From Caldilineales bacterium (GTDB lineage Bacteria > Chloroflexota > Anaerolineae > J102), in the NCBI GenBank assembly GCA_019695115.1, contig JAIBAP010000036.1, positions 1 to 58,955 on the forward strand: 58,955 nucleotides of DNA, written 5' to 3'. The translations under genes were made by a program, and so were the position numbers. Positions 9,801 through 19,300 of the stretch are shown in pieces. The notes beneath the pieces were generated by a model, which was given only the letters and a program-made list of their open reading frames with translations, did no database searches and was not told the origin of the DNA. Positions within the stretch are counted from its first letter, which is position 1. Every line of letters begins with the position of its first letter.

Positions 9801-12800
9801 ATTCCCACATGTTGTCCAGGTCGATGGGCAAGATGTCGAAGGTGAATTCGGTGAAGGCAGGCGGCGAGGTGGAGACGGAGGTATAGTCGTCGCAACCGCC
9901 GACGGTCGAGCATTGGTCGTAGCGGATCTTGATGTCCATCGAGACATCGAGCACCAGCTGCTCGTTGATGCCGGCGGCGGGATAGACATCGACATAGCCC
10001 AGGATGTCGTCGGTGCGCTTCTTGGTGTTGCCGGAGGAGACGACAGCGCCCTTGTTTTCGCTGTGTCCGGCGCTCAAGCCGAAGGTGTTGGGAAGATGAA
10101 AGTAGATGATGTGGGCCTGTGCGGCATGGAACTCATCGGTGTAGTAGCCGCCTACGGCCTCCTTGTATTTGTTGAACAGTTCCTTGCTTGGCGTCGAGAT
10201 GCTCGCATCGCCTACTTGTGGCCAGGCGGCGAAGCGGCCCACATGCAGTTGTGTGTACGACTGGCTGAGGTCGTTGGCTGTGCCATCGTTCACCGTCTTC
10301 ATCTTGGCTTTGGCGGGCAATTTCAGACGGAAGCCGGCGCCGGAGACGATGCCGGCTCCCGGTTCCTTCGGCTCCATCGTCAGCTCGCCAAACTCCGGGT
10401 CGCCGTTCAAATCGGTGCGCTGCACGGCTTTGACATCGAACAGCCAGCTGAGCAACAGCGAGATGGGGTCGAACTGGAAGCCGATCAGGCTCTCGATCAG
10501 CTTGATCAGCCCGATGGCGATGGCGACGATGGTGCCGACGGGATAGATCAAGGCCACCACGAACAGCACCACCGCCAGCACCGTCTCGACGATGGCGCGC
10601 ACCACCACCGCCAGAGCCACATTCGGCCCCAGGTCGCCTAACTGTACGAGCACGGCGATCCAGATGATGGCCACGGTGAAGATCAGCCCGACCAACGCCA
10701 GCGGCTTGACCATCGAACTCAACTCTTTGCCCAGCCCGGCCACCGCCGTGGCGAAATCCTTTGCCTTCTCAGCGACGTTGATCGTCGTTCGGATCAAATC
10801 CACCAGCAGCCGGAATTTCTGGTAGATCTGAACGATCTTGGTCAGGATCTCGAGCACCTGTCCGAATTCCTTGACGCCGGGGGTGTCGCTGGGGCCGTTC
10901 TGCCACTCATACCACATGGCGATCAACCCCAAGATCGTGATGGCTGTGCTGGTATAGCCAGCGATTTCCAGGTCGATCGGCTCGCCCTGCGGCGCCGGCG
11001 GTTGCCCTCCGCCGGGGTCCTGGCCCTGCGGAATCACTTTGATATAGTCGTCCGGCGTCTTGTTAGCCATATCCAGGTAGCTGCCGCGGAAGAAATGATC
11101 GGCCTTGTCGAAATAGCCCACCACTGTCGTCCACTTATCTTGCAGCCAGGCAATAGGGCCGCCCGCCACCCAGATCTTGAACAACTGGTTGATCACCGCC
11201 TGAAATCCGCTTGGCAACAGGCCATCCGCATCGAGGAAGGCGAAAACCAACTCCGGGTCGGTCAGGACATCGTTGAGGTTGATGAAGCTGAGCGTGCCGA
11301 TCTTGTAGATCGAGGTGACGCCCACCTGCCAGGCCGTCGTCACCATCTTGAGGATGAGTAGTTCGTCCTCGTAGTAGGGCCAGTTCGGGTCGGTGGTGGC
11401 GCTGTAGTCAGCTTCCACCTTGGCCAATACCTGGTCCAACGACATCGGTTCCCAGTGCCCGAACAGGTCGCCGGGGGCGACCACGTTCTGGTAGGTCTGC
11501 ATCTTCAGCGAGCGGGTGGTATACAGCGGCTTGAGGCAGGTGTTGAGGCTGATGTCCAGGTAGTCCTGCGGCGGGTCCTCGTCCAGGTTGACGGTCGAGG
11601 TGCGTTGCTCGCTGGCATAGATGAAGGTCGGCTTGAGGTTGGGGGCGTCGAAGAACTCGCCCTCCAGCACCTGTTTCGTGGTCGTCATCGTTGTGGTGGC
11701 GATGGCCTCGTCCATGTGCTGGAAGTTCGGGTTATAGGCGACGCGAAATTGCGTCGTCTGCGGGATGCCCCACCGCTGGTCGTTGGTGGCGTTGTTGGGG
11801 GTGTCGAAGCGGCTCTTGATCTCCCCCAGCGTCAGGGCGCCGCCCAGGAATTGCGCTTCCAGCCCGCCGCGCAACAGTGAAATCGGCCCATCGTCGTAGG
11901 GCTGATTGCTGGGGAGGGCTGTCGCCAGCAGCATACTGGCTCCACCCTGGCGGGAGACCTGCATCCCCGTCAACTCGAAGGCTTCATCGTAGACCCACAG
12001 ACCATAGCCATTGTTGGGGCTGACCTGGGGGATGCCGTTGTCATCGAGCATGGCCACATCCGCCACCACCGCCCATTTCAGCCGCACATCGCGCCAACTG
12101 CGCGTCAGGCTGTTGTTGCCGGAGCGGCGGTCGTGCAGCATCTTGGCCTGGAAGGCAAAGACCTGGCCCCCGCGCTCCACCGTCATCAAGGGGATGAGCA
12201 TATCCCACAACGCCTCGCCGTTTTCCGAGACCGGGTTGCCGTCCGCGTCCTTGTGCCGGGCGGCGCTGACACCGTAGACCTGCATGGCTTTGGCGGTGGG
12301 CAGGTCGCGCTCGCGCAGGGTGGCCTGCAACATGGGGATGAGCTTGACCTGGCCGGTGGTGCCGGTATCGTTGTTGTGGATAATCTCCTTCAACAGGGCA
12401 ACGGCCGGATCATCGACGCGAATCGACGCCTCGTCGTCTTCGGGCCAGAACAGGGTCTTATAGGCCCAGCGCAAGGAATCGACCTTGTAGGGCCGGATCT
12501 GCAGCTCGACATAGAAGGGATAGGGCGTGGTGGTCTGGTCGTTCGGGTTCTGGTCGAGGGTGTCGAAGGTGAAATTCGGCGTCGGCCAGAAGTTGCCCAT
12601 ATAGCCGGTCTTGAGGCGAGAGGCCGAGAACGGCGAGAGATCGAGACTGTCGGGCACTTGGTCGTGGTCGTTGTCGTCATCCCAGGCCCAGCCAAAGAGA
12701 TAGCTGTCGCCGCACTTGCCCCGGTGTCGCTCCTCGCCGTCGGTCAGCCCATCCTGGTTGCTATCCGGCATCATGGGATTGGTCTTGATCACCAGCGTCT

Positions 12801-14259
12801 GGTTCTGGCCCTGGCAGGTGACGCCATTGATCTCGTCGTAGTCATCGATGCCGTCGAAGTCGGTGTCGACCGAGAAGGGGCTGGTGCCGTAGTGGACTTC
12901 GTAGCCGTTGGGCAGGCCGTCGCCGTCCTCGTCTTCGTCGTCGATCAGGGCGTTGGCGGGGTTGGGATCATCGCTCGGCGTCAGCCGCTCGCGCATCGCC
13001 CGCAGATCGGCCATCATCGTCGCCGCCTGCCCTTTCTCGCTCCCTCTTTGCGTCTCAGCACCCCTCCTCTCCCGCATCCCCGCCTGGGCGACATTGGCGA
13101 ACAGCGGCGCCACCAACACCACCACCAGCAAGGCCGAAACGGTCTTGAACGCCCGCCGGCTGCCGCGGAAGCTGCGTCCCAACAGCCAGACCAACCCGAA
13201 CAGCGCCAGCCCACCGGCGACCCAGAGACCGGCGCCGAGGCCATGCAGCAGCCCGGCGGCCGGGCCGGGCAAGCCGGTGCTGGGCAGGGCGGCGGGGTCG
13301 AAGCGACCGGGCGGGAAACGCTCGCCAAAGTGCGAGTAATCGGTCTCGGTGTGCACCCGCACACGGTAGGCCCTGTCCTCCACCTGCCGCCAGTTCATGT
13401 CCAGGAGCAGCCGGGCGGGATAGCCGGAGGCGTCGATCCACAGTTCGCCTTCGCCCACGATCTGGGGCGCAGCCACCCTGGCCTTGGCCAGGTTTTCGGG
13501 GCTGAGCGCGCCCTGCTGGGCCAGCGTCAGGCGCAGGATGTCTTCGGCCTGGAGTTTGAAGCCGACGCGCTGATAGCTGCGCTTGAGCGCGCCGCCCAAC
13601 AGCGGCAGCCCCTCAACCGGCTCCAGCCTTTTCACTTCGCTGGCGGCGTCGAGCAGGGTCAGACCGGTGCGATCCAGGCCCAACGTGGCCGGGGCGCCGT
13701 CGGTGCGGCTCCAGCGTTCGCCGCCAGCATCTTTCCTGGCTTCGTAGACGGCGTCATCGCTCACCAGGATTTCCTGGCTGGCGGCGGCGTCCAGGCCAAA
13801 GCTGGCGCGTTGGGGGGAAATGCGAAAGCGGGCCTGGGCCGGGCCGTCGACCTCACCCCGGACGTGGAACTGCGCCCATTCTTCCTTGTTGTGTAGGCCG
13901 AAGGGGTCTTCGGGCGTGACCGATTGGGCCAGCGCAATGTCGATGACATGGCTGCCGGCGGCGCGGGCCTGATCCACCGCCCGGCGCAGCAGGCTCTCGG
14001 CGTCATCCTGGCCCCAGGCCCGCTGCCAGATTCCGCCCAACCAGCCCTCGGCGCGGGCCAACGATGGGCGCGCGGGCGCTGGGGCCGCCTGGGTTCGAGC
14101 GGGCGTCGGAGGCTGTTCCGAGCCGACATCGCCGCCGGCCTTGCCGCCAGCCAGCGCCAGCGGCAGGGCCAGCAGCCCGAACAAGAACAGAACGATGAGG
14201 ATGGCCGCGCCGGCGCGGGCCAGGCGCTTGCCAGAGCGTGAACGAACGAATGTATGCAT
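3880..14259 (-). CDS. Giant exported surface protein with FG-GAP and thrombospondin type 3 repeats
   Basis: 3,459 residues. The start is an ATG with AGGAGG 5 bases upstream. Order of parts: N-terminal membrane segment (about 15-38); a LolA/LppX-like lipid-carrier-type domain (about 80-330, inferred); two more membrane helices (about 336-400); Asp-rich thrombospondin type 3 calcium repeats (about 435-510, e.g. DEDGDGLPNG, DTDFDGIDDYDE); a long unrecognised region; a strongly hydrophobic stretch (about 1,170-1,255); a second thrombospondin-type cluster (about 1,490-1,590); Ig-like segments; an 8-residue tandem repeat (about 1,953-1,993); at least seven FG-GAP beta-propeller repeats (about 2,130-2,540, e.g. 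VGDVNGDGVGDLLVG); a CBM9-like segment (about 2,836-2,890); further beta-sandwich domains; and the tail ERVWLPRVER. FG-GAP and type 3 repeats bind Ca2+ and are typical of adhesion proteins. No enzyme motif was recognised. Its role in attachment, aggregation or sheath structure is inferred. Confidence 0.8.
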   Translation of the reverse strand: MHTFVRSRSGKRLARAGAAILIVLFLFGLLALPLALAGGKAGGDVGSEQPPTPARTQAAPAPARPSLARAEGWLGGIWQRAWGQDDAESLLRRAVDQARAAGSHVIDIALAQSVTPEDPFGLHNKEEWAQFHVRGEVDGPAQARFRISPQRASFGLDAAASQEILVSDDAVYEARKDAGGERWSRTDGAPATLGLDRTGLTLLDAASEVKRLEPVEGLPLLGGALKRSYQRVGFKLQAEDILRLTLAQQGALSPENLAKARVAAPQIVGEGELWIDASGYPARLLLDMNWRQVEDRAYRVRVHTETDYSHFGERFPPGRFDPAALPSTGLPGPAAGLLHGLGAGLWVAGGLALFGLVWLLGRSFRGSRRAFKTVSALLVVVLVAPLFANVAQAGMRERRGAETQRGSEKGQAATMMADLRAMRERLTPSDDPNPANALIDDEDEDGDGLPNGYEVHYGTSPFSVDTDFDGIDDYDEINGVTCQGQNQTLVIKTNPMMPDSNQDGLTDGEERHRGKCGDSYLFGWAWDDDNDHDQVPDSLDLSPFSASRLKTGYMGNFWPTPNFTFDTLDQNPNDQTTTPYPFYVELQIRPYKVDSLRWAYKTLFWPEDDEASIRVDDPAVALLKEIIHNNDTGTTGQVKLIPMLQATLRERDLPTAKAMQVYGVSAARHKDADGNPVSENGEALWDMLIPLMTVERGGQVFAFQAKMLHDRRSGNNSLTRSWRDVRLKWAVVADVAMLDDNGIPQVSPNNGYGLWVYDEAFELTGMQVSRQGGASMLLATALPSNQPYDDGPISLLRGGLEAQFLGGALTLGEIKSRFDTPNNATNDQRWGIPQTTQFRVAYNPNFQHMDEAIATTTMTTTKQVLEGEFFDAPNLKPTFIYASEQRTSTVNLDEDPPQDYLDISLNTCLKPLYTTRSLKMQTYQNVVAPGDLFGHWEPMSLDQVLAKVEADYSATTDPNWPYYEDELLILKMVTTAWQVGVTSIYKIGTLSFINLNDVLTDPELVFAFLDADGLLPSGFQAVINQLFKIWVAGGPIAWLQDKWTTVVGYFDKADHFFRGSYLDMANKTPDDYIKVIPQGQDPGGGQPPAPQGEPIDLEIAGYTSTAITILGLIAMWYEWQNGPSDTPGVKEFGQVLEILTKIVQIYQKFRLLVDLIRTTINVAEKAKDFATAVAGLGKELSSMVKPLALVGLIFTVAIIWIAVLVQLGDLGPNVALAVVVRAIVETVLAVVLFVVALIYPVGTIVAIAIGLIKLIESLIGFQFDPISLLLSWLFDVKAVQRTDLNGDPEFGELTMEPKEPGAGIVSGAGFRLKLPAKAKMKTVNDGTANDLSQSYTQLHVGRFAAWPQVGDASISTPSKELFNKYKEAVGGYYTDEFHAAQAHIIYFHLPNTFGLSAGHSENKGAVVSSGNTKKRTDDILGYVDVYPAAGINEQLVLDVSMDIKIRYDQCSTVGGCDDYTSVSTSPPAFTEFTFDILPIDLDNMWEWEELANYDPDGDGISGYKIGNTVYGPDANLCPNLPGVKTWQEWDSDGDGLSDLFEKTNKGFDPCDNDSDNDGIGDEQELLIGTFPDDPDTDNDGLKDKEEIVYDNGFNLVTPWLVDMQQKYPGLPNPPAYPNPRQANFDADHRHDKMEKAKLSSPTSFDPVPVGEPLPIGIGQGFEAGKGQVFNLTSATWENDEAVALNATLTITLPVTLANSTQKARLQPQAFLPQLTNGTPLASHLPNVFRWKLPSLSKGRYIQVTLTGSPQNRTDPAIITAALAYDEGGVHQVSQTQADLLVNSGGPVLTFTNVQGAIVLDGLNVGGAQAGLDDRTVAAQAPFFAQGGGLVTVYGTAEDPDRVASVLVCVKTSDSCGGADWKYASMGTGVGGGVWSFSFDPPADGVYFAHAYGIDSWGLAGQAAGPLKIGVDQSPPVQVSFDLNDAAYLAASSLPGEQPAVVLSGQVQDAVLAQANEGQGDLAQGGRGDLAQGGRGDLAQGGRGDLAQGGRGDLAPTAGFVSGVGTVSVLLGQDAQTVEATNPGQPASPFSLRWTPPPGDSVRTPTGDYRLVLGATDVAGNPSPMSDTLKVVIDNLAPVVYSTPPQTVAGATIGLSGLADDTALVGDRQPVNLFGSAQTTAQAETQFSVLGLGKAVVVGDVNGDAIDDVVLLYPATGGLLPIAFRAGLFFGRPGGFPASLTISNADVMFNGETPFTPNASIGPAAAGVGDVNGDGVGDLLVGDPAADSGKGRAYLILGRRSGWTTPFSLANAAWKLSVANTSAFGGSAAGAGDVNGDGLNDILVGAASMPGASAPAWLYLGREQNAPAAAKTQFSPPGAATASPPNLAGLGDTNGDGLSDFLIAVRNTPAALVPGRTTDAWPGTMALGSQAAALFSSGGLQTVAHVGDVNADGLDDLLLGSPDIETPSVYLVYGRRAETPWPLPPAVFDLAAQADASFVGARGSRLGLGLTGLGDADRDGQADFAFGQPGSGSGPNRVALVLTGSTGLARNLPVDAATQFIGGAANSQRLGEYLSSGDISADHIPDLLAGAPGETKAYLFLGDFDPGGVAGVSKVEIGLFGPVADPTAPYSSTLPSAWTTAALASPNARITGWTGNLAAGAPGDYRLYARATDRAGNQLSAEGWHLGNVWVTGRLAPMAGATVVLNPPALANQTELTVNGSLSMTPFAQHFRVYDGYAWRRLPPGNGAWSQFSVIPRGDLRTLKLLAVARDAFGNTAQAARSLAVDTVVAAPALTPSLPVGQWQTDASPNLVVTWPAPVDGSGIANKWAAIDANPTTSPTTPVAANQVARLLDQPGVYYAHLRVRDGAGNEAIAHSGPFPVNRTLTPSVALADGHIDAGEYPNGALLNYDPYAANKPAALWGTWDASKLYLAMSGHDWSEKTPLALYFDTRSGGISSSLPISGANTLPFAADFAFVVGRPADPGFSLYRVSGNSWQPVPNPVSFARIVDDAEMALDRAEMAMTAGVSLVALAEDADMVAPDGVWAVLPAGSRPATAAYLPGPVALAGPGLTWPGGLTNARHPNDSLTQVVAPEIVFDPEWDNALSSGRPANFQMLVRNPDLGPYANIPLSLQVDPLLALTGVQGAACQSCPVNGNQWMLLANVAASSVQTITVQARALGQDFDGVKALALQARLANSGLPSAPQPPAHGQYFLDHGATTVLPMKASAGDIFTLPGAFELPILVDIDLDTALRCSSQVEVNPGNTGWRPSCPVGDCTVVVGNISVGGSQTIQIRTTSLNGRSSTPVVRTIFADSTPPTTQIDAAAVLSGPVAYLKGTAWDAFPTSRAPARVEVSIDGKRYRPAVLAAARDQALAEGGEATMVAPWRFPLKLTTEDGKTIQVQARAIDKAGNVGPATRPLPIVLDNLGPRLTWEMEEDRLQGTARDGSGVRSLEISLDGGVRYLPIPVNGIEWSFELSSWPGPASSLALLRAEDVYGNASTELVPLPEATGVERVWLPRVER
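8281..8400 (+). repeat. 24-bp tandem repeat inside the giant gene
   Basis: Five head-to-tail copies of a 24-base unit (GAGGTCGCCTCGCCCTCCCT then GCGC). The last copy is degenerate. Because 24 is a multiple of 3, the gene stays open and gains repeated GGRGDLAQ units on the minus strand. The bases just before it (GTAGGGGCGAGG) match the palindrome at 42,373-42,420, so an interspersed repeat seems to have landed in the coding region and then expanded. Confidence 0.85.
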
Positions 14260-14303
14260 GTTGTCCTCCTACGGTGGGTGTGGCCCTCGACAGTCGTTTG
14301 CTT

Positions 14304-14334
14304 AGTATAGTTTATTATCACGGTGTGAAAGCAA
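14304..14334 (-). promoter_or_regulatory. Probable promoter of the giant surface-protein gene
   Basis: Minus-strand -10 TATACT (14,304-14,309) and -35-like TTGCTT (14,329-14,334), spacer 19 bases, in an AT-rich patch that stands out from its surroundings. This would give a leader of about 40 bases ahead of the AGGAGG site. Confidence 0.45.
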
Positions 14335-14375
14335 ACAAGCCCGCGAGCGGTCTTAGTCGGGAGCATAGCAGGCCC

Positions 14376-14480
14376 GCGTCCGAAATGCGTCCGAAAAGCG
14401 TCCGAACTGCGCCTCCCTCCCTCCCTTCGTCTCCCCCTCTCTGCGTCCCTTCGTCTCCCCCTCCCTCCCTCCCAAGCGGT
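14376..14480. repeat. Three 11-bp repeats followed by a CT-rich tract
   Basis: GCGTCCGAA plus two variable bases occurs three times at 14,376, 14,387 and 14,398. About 70 bases of CCCT/CTCC-rich sequence follow, itself containing two near-identical CCCTTCGTCTCCCCCTC segments. It lies between the divergent giant gene and the ABC-F gene. Iterated direct repeats upstream of a gene can be activator sites, but nothing here identifies the factor. Confidence 0.5.
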
Positions 14481-14519
14481 TTTGGCCGCCCGCGCCCGAT
14501 GCGCTATCATCCGCCCCTC

Positions 14520-16160
14520 ATGATCGCCGCCAACCTCGACCACGTCTCCGTTACCTACCTCCAACAACCCATTTTCCGGGAACTGAGCTGGGAGATCCAC
14601 AACGACCGCTGCGTGGGGCTGGTGGGGCCGAATGGCAGCGGCAAGAGCACACTGCTCAAACTCATCGCCGGGCAAGTGGCAAGTGACACGGGCTTCGTCG
14701 TGCGAGCCAAAGGGCTGACTGTTGGCTATTTACAGCAGGAACCGCAGTTAGAAGCCGGCCGCACCCTGCTGGCATCGGTGCTGACCGCGTCGGAGCCGTT
14801 GCAGCGTTTGGAGGCCGACCTGGCCCGGATCGAAGAACGGCTGGTCGACCCGGCTATCTTCGCTGACGAAAAAGCTCTGGCCCGCGCCCTTGATCGGCAG
14901 GCCCATCTGCTGGAGGAATTCGAGAAGCTAGGCGGGCCGGGCTTCGAAGGCCGCGTGCGCACGACTCTGCGCAGCCTGGGCTTTGCCGAGGCGGATTTCG
15001 ACCTGCCGGTGGAGGCCCTGAGTGGGGGGCAGCGAAAGCTGGCGGGCTTAGCCAGACTGCTGGTCACTCAGCCCGACCTGCTGCTGTTGGACGAACCCGA
15101 CAACCATCTCGACCTGGCGGGCAAAGCCTTCCTGGAGGAATTCATCCGCGACTACAAGGGCGCCGTCGTCATCGTCTCGCACGACCGCTACCTGCTGGAT
15201 GTGGTGGCGGATGAAATTGTCGAATTGGAAGATGGGAAGCTGACCCGCTATCCGGGCAACTACTCGGAATACACCTTTGAGAAAGAGACCCGCCTGCTGC
15301 GACAACAGCAACTCTTCCACGTCCAGCAGGTTCAGGTGACGCGGCTGGAGCAGGCGGCGCAGCGGCTGCTGACCTGGGGCCGCACGCATGACAATGAAAA
15401 GCTGATCAAGCGCGGCAAAGCGATCCTCAAACGCATCGAGCGTATCGAACGCATCGACCGGCCCGTGCTGGATCGGCGACGGATGGCCCTCAAGCTCGAA
15501 GGCTGGCGCGGCAGCGACAAGGTGCTGGAGCTGCGGGATGTGGACAAGGTCTTCCCGGCTGCGGACGGGAATGACGAGAAGATCGTTCTGCTCGGCCTCA
15601 ACCTGCTCATCCGCCGCGACGAGCGCGTGGGGCTGATCGGCCCCAACGGCGCCGGCAAATCGGTCTTGTTCCGCATCATCCTCGGCCAGGAGGAGGCCAC
15701 GGCCGGCCAGGTGCTGGTTGGCCCCAGCATCAAGATCGGCTACTACGCCCAGCAGCACGAGACCCTGGACCCCAACCGCACCCTGATCGAGACCGTCCGT
15801 CTGGCCGCGCCGCGCACCGAATCCGACGCCGTCGCCTTCCTGGGCAAGTTCCTCTTCACCTACCAGCAAGCTCGCAGCCCGGTGAGCACGCTTTCAGGCG
15901 GCGAGCGCAGCCGGCTGCAACTGGCCCTGCTGACCCTCACCGGCCCCAATTTCCTCATGCTGGACGAGCCGACCAACAACCTCGACATCGCCTCAGCCGA
16001 GGTGCTGGAAGCGGCCCTGGCCGATTTCACCGGCTCCGCCCTGATCATCTCGCACGACCGCTACTTCCTCGACCGGGTAGTGGATCGCATCCTCGCCCTC
16101 GACCAGGGGATCGCGCTCGAATATCCGGGGAACTACAGTGACTATTTGAGTCATTCGTGA
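14520..16160 (+). CDS. ABC-F family ATPase (ribosome-associated type)
   Basis: 546 residues from ATG 14,520 (MIAANLDHVSVTYLQQPIF). Upstream in-frame codons are low-complexity and unlikely to be translated. It has two ABC modules and no membrane segment. The first has Walker A GPNGSGKST, signature LSGGQ and Walker B LLLLDEPDNHLD. A charged linker rich in Arg/Lys/Glu (RIERIERIDRP) is the ribosome-facing P-site-tRNA interaction motif region of ABC-F proteins. The second module has GPNGAGKSV, LSGGE and LMLDEPTNNLD. ABC-F proteins bind the ribosomal E site and modulate translation or displace antibiotics. Whether this one is a housekeeping (EttA/Uup-like) or protection factor cannot be decided. 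It is divergent from the giant gene. Confidence 0.9.
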   Translation: MIAANLDHVSVTYLQQPIFRELSWEIHNDRCVGLVGPNGSGKSTLLKLIAGQVASDTGFVVRAKGLTVGYLQQEPQLEAGRTLLASVLTASEPLQRLEADLARIEERLVDPAIFADEKALARALDRQAHLLEEFEKLGGPGFEGRVRTTLRSLGFAEADFDLPVEALSGGQRKLAGLARLLVTQPDLLLLDEPDNHLDLAGKAFLEEFIRDYKGAVVIVSHDRYLLDVVADEIVELEDGKLTRYPGNYSEYTFEKETRLLRQQQLFHVQQVQVTRLEQAAQRLLTWGRTHDNEKLIKRGKAILKRIERIERIDRPVLDRRRMALKLEGWRGSDKVLELRDVDKVFPAADGNDEKIVLLGLNLLIRRDERVGLIGPNGAGKSVLFRIILGQEEATAGQVLVGPSIKIGYYAQQHETLDPNRTLIETVRLAAPRTESDAVAFLGKFLFTYQQARSPVSTLSGGERSRLQLALLTLTGPNFLMLDEPTNNLDIASAEVLEAALADFTGSALIISHDRYFLDRVVDRILALDQGIALEYPGNYSDYLSHS

Positions 16161-16214
16161 TCGAAGCCAGCGGTGGGGTCGCCGAAGAAGGTTCAAATTC
16201 GCGCCATGATGTGC

Positions 16215-16243
16215 TTGAAATTACAATAAAACGGGCGTATACT
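16215..16243 (+). promoter_or_regulatory. Sigma70-type promoter of the Asp-box protein gene
   Basis: TTGAAA (16,215-16,220), exactly 17 bases, TATACT (16,238-16,243). The predicted leader of about 85 bases contains a GC-rich hairpin (GCAGCC-GCCGAA-GGCTGC) just before the GAAGGAGG ribosome site. Confidence 0.65.
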
Positions 16244-16333
16244 GTGCTCAAGATCGTCTCTGCGACGGTGTAGCCTTGTTCGATCAGGCGGCGCAGCCGC
16301 CGAAGGCTGCACCCTTCAGAGAAGGAGGCACAA

Positions 16334-19300
16334 ATGGATAGGCTGCGGATGCTGGTTCTCGTGGTCGTTTTCCTGGCGGCAGGCAGCCAGGCCGGACAAA
16401 CGCTGGCAGACGGTGGGGTGGCGCCGGGGGAGGCGACGGCGACCACCGCCGAAGGATGGAGCAACGTCCTGCACTACGGCCTGTCGGCGATCGACTCGCC
16501 TGACAGCATCTACCTCTGGGCCGTCGGTTCCGAGGGCATCATCCTACGCTCGACCGATGGCGGCGGCCATTGGGCCTCGCAATTCCCGCCCACGGGACAG
16601 TGGCTGGCCGGCGTCGATTTCATCAACCGCACCCAGGGCTGGGCCACAGGCGGGGGCGGCGTCATCCTGGCCACGGTCGATGGCGGCGCCAATTGGTCAC
16701 TGCAAAGCTCCGGCGTCATGTCCACGCTCACGGATATCGCTTTCGTCGATGGCCAACGCGGGTGGGCCGCGGGCGAGAGCAGCACCCTCCTCAAAACCAC
16801 CAATGCCGGCGCGACCTGGCGCCAGATCGCCAACCTGCCGCTGCCAAATGCCAACCTGTCATTGATTGAGGCGGTCAGCGCCACGCACGTCTGGGTGGCC
16901 GGCGCCGATTACAGCACTTGGCCCTATTCCCCCGTGATTTGGGCCACGACCGATAGCGGCGAGCACTGGCAGGCAGAAACCCCTCCTGGTGGTAGTGGAG
17001 CGATCGCCGGCCTCTCCTTCATCGATGCCGCGCATGGCTGGGCGATGGATGGCAGCGGCCAAACCATCGCCACCACCAATGGCGGCGTCACCTGGAACGC
17101 AGCCGGTGCTCTGCCGCCAACCTGGATGGGTGTTCAAGCCCTGGATCTACAATTCACCGGCCTGGTGGAAGGTTGGGCGCTGGCCACGCGACAAGAGGAT
17201 TACATATTTGCCGCCCCCTATGTGGTGCACCACACCACCAACGGCGGTCAATCCTGGACGGTGCTAGGCGGCATTGGCCCCAATGTTGGCTATGGGGGAG
17301 TCGGCGACCTGTTGATCGGCGCCAATGGCAAGCAATGGGCGGTCGGGCGAGGCGAACTTGCCAGCTTCTTCCGCGATGACCCCGGGCCGCTTGGCCCGCA
17401 GGTCTACTATTCTGCCAACGGCGGCCAAAGTTGGGGGCGGCAGTTTGGCTTGACGACCTCGCCAGAGAACACATCCGTCGCCATCGCCAACCCGAACGTG
17501 ATCTATGCGGCAGGTCAGGGCATCCACCGCAGCAGCGACGGCGGGCGGACATGGCGCCTCGTCCACAATTTCGCTGCCAGCGCCCTCGCCGCCAGCGCCG
17601 ACGGCTTGCGAGCCTGGGCCTCCGAATGGCCAGCTGCCGGCGCCATCACGCGCACCACCGATGGCGGCAATTCCTGGCAGCCTATCCAGACGGGAGCCAA
17701 TGCCGCGATCGTGGGCCTTGCCTTTCGCACCAACGACCTGGGGCTGGCGGTCGGCGTCAACGGGCTTATCCTGCGCAGCAGCGATGGCGGCGCCACCTGG
17801 CAGCCGATGGACAGCAACACGGCTGCCGACCTGAGAGGCGTGCGCTGGCTCAGCAGCCTCAACGCCGTCGTGGTCGGCGACGGCGGCAGCATCCTCCGCT
17901 CGACCGATGGCGGTTTCACCTGGGCGCTCATCCCCTCCGGCACGGCCTATCACCTTTACGCCGTCGACTTCGCTGCCGATGGCCTGAACGGCTGGGCGGT
18001 GGGGCAGAGCCGCACCATCCTTCGCAGCGGCGATGGTGGGCTGAGTTGGCGATTACAGGTTCCCCCCATCCCCGAATGGGCGGGTTTGTATGGCGTCGCC
18101 GCCATCGACGCCACACAGGCCTGGGCGGTGGGCCGCGGGGCCGTGCTCAGCACCGCCAATGCCGGCAACACCTGGATCAATTCAGGCTCGGAGGGGGAGA
18201 CATTTCTTTGGGATATCGACTTCGCCGGATCGTTTCTGGGCTTTGCCGTCGGCAAAGAGAGCTATTCGCCCGGCATCCACCGCTACACGGGCGGCGGCAG
18301 TGGCCATCCGGCGGCGGCAAACGCCCTGCGCGCCTTCCCCGCCGCCCAGCCGCCGACCGTAGACGGCAACCTGAGCGACTGGCCCGAAGGCGCCGAACTC
18401 CCGCTCAATGCCGGCACGGCGGGCTACATCCACCCCCGCTCCATCCCCACCCTCGACGACCTCAGCGGCACGATCCGCGCCCAATGGGACGCCAACCACC
18501 TCTACCTGGCCATCGCCGTCGTCGATGATGCGCTCAAGGCCGATAGCGCCGACATCTGGCGCGACGATGCCGTCGAGCTTGGCTTCGACGCCGCCAACAA
18601 CGACGCCCTCGGCGGCCCCGACGACCACAAATACACCCTCAACATCGATGGCCGGGTCAAGGATTGGGATACAGCCATCGGCGCCCTTACGGTGGCGACG
18701 GGCACGGTCTCAGGGGGATGGACGATGGAGATCGCCATCCCGCGCACCCATCTGCAGCCCAGCCAGTGGCAGCCCAACACCCTCCTCGGCTTCGACTGGT
18801 CGCTGCACGACGACGATGACGGCGGCGACTGGGACAGCTATCTGATCTGGCGCTACAACCCCTTCATGGGCAGCGCTGCCGCCCTGGGCGATGTGCGGCT
18901 GGTCGGCTCGCCGCTGACCCTACAACAGGGGCTAGACGGCTACACCGGCGTCGAGGACGCCACCATCGATGCCTGGACGCCGACCACGAACTACAAATCC
19001 AGCCCGCTACTGTGGACGCGCGCCCCCGACTACCACTCCGCCTTGATCCGCTTCCCGCTCGACGGCTATCTCCCGCGCGCCATCACCATCCAGCAGGCCA
19101 CGCTGCACCTGTATGTGAATGGGCGCTCGAACGAAGCCTACAGCATCGGCGTCGGCGCCTACCCGATCAGCCGCACCTGGAGCATCGACACCGTGACCTG
19201 GCAGCAGGCGGCGACAGGCGCGCCCTGGGGCGCGCCGGGCGCCAACGACCTGGGCCGTGACCGCAGCGGGGTCGCCCAGGACACGAAGACCCTCGGCGCC

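Noticed and set aside
6694-10641. A 1,315-codon open frame on the plus strand
   Set aside because: It is antisense to the giant gene. Its product is repetitive Gly/Ala/Asp-rich with no domain, as expected of the complement of GC-rich coding DNA; the minus strand has clear FG-GAP and calcium repeats.
12133-13896. A 587-codon plus-strand open frame
   Set aside because: Same reason: shadow of the giant gene's N-terminal half, with no recognisable motif or ribosome site.
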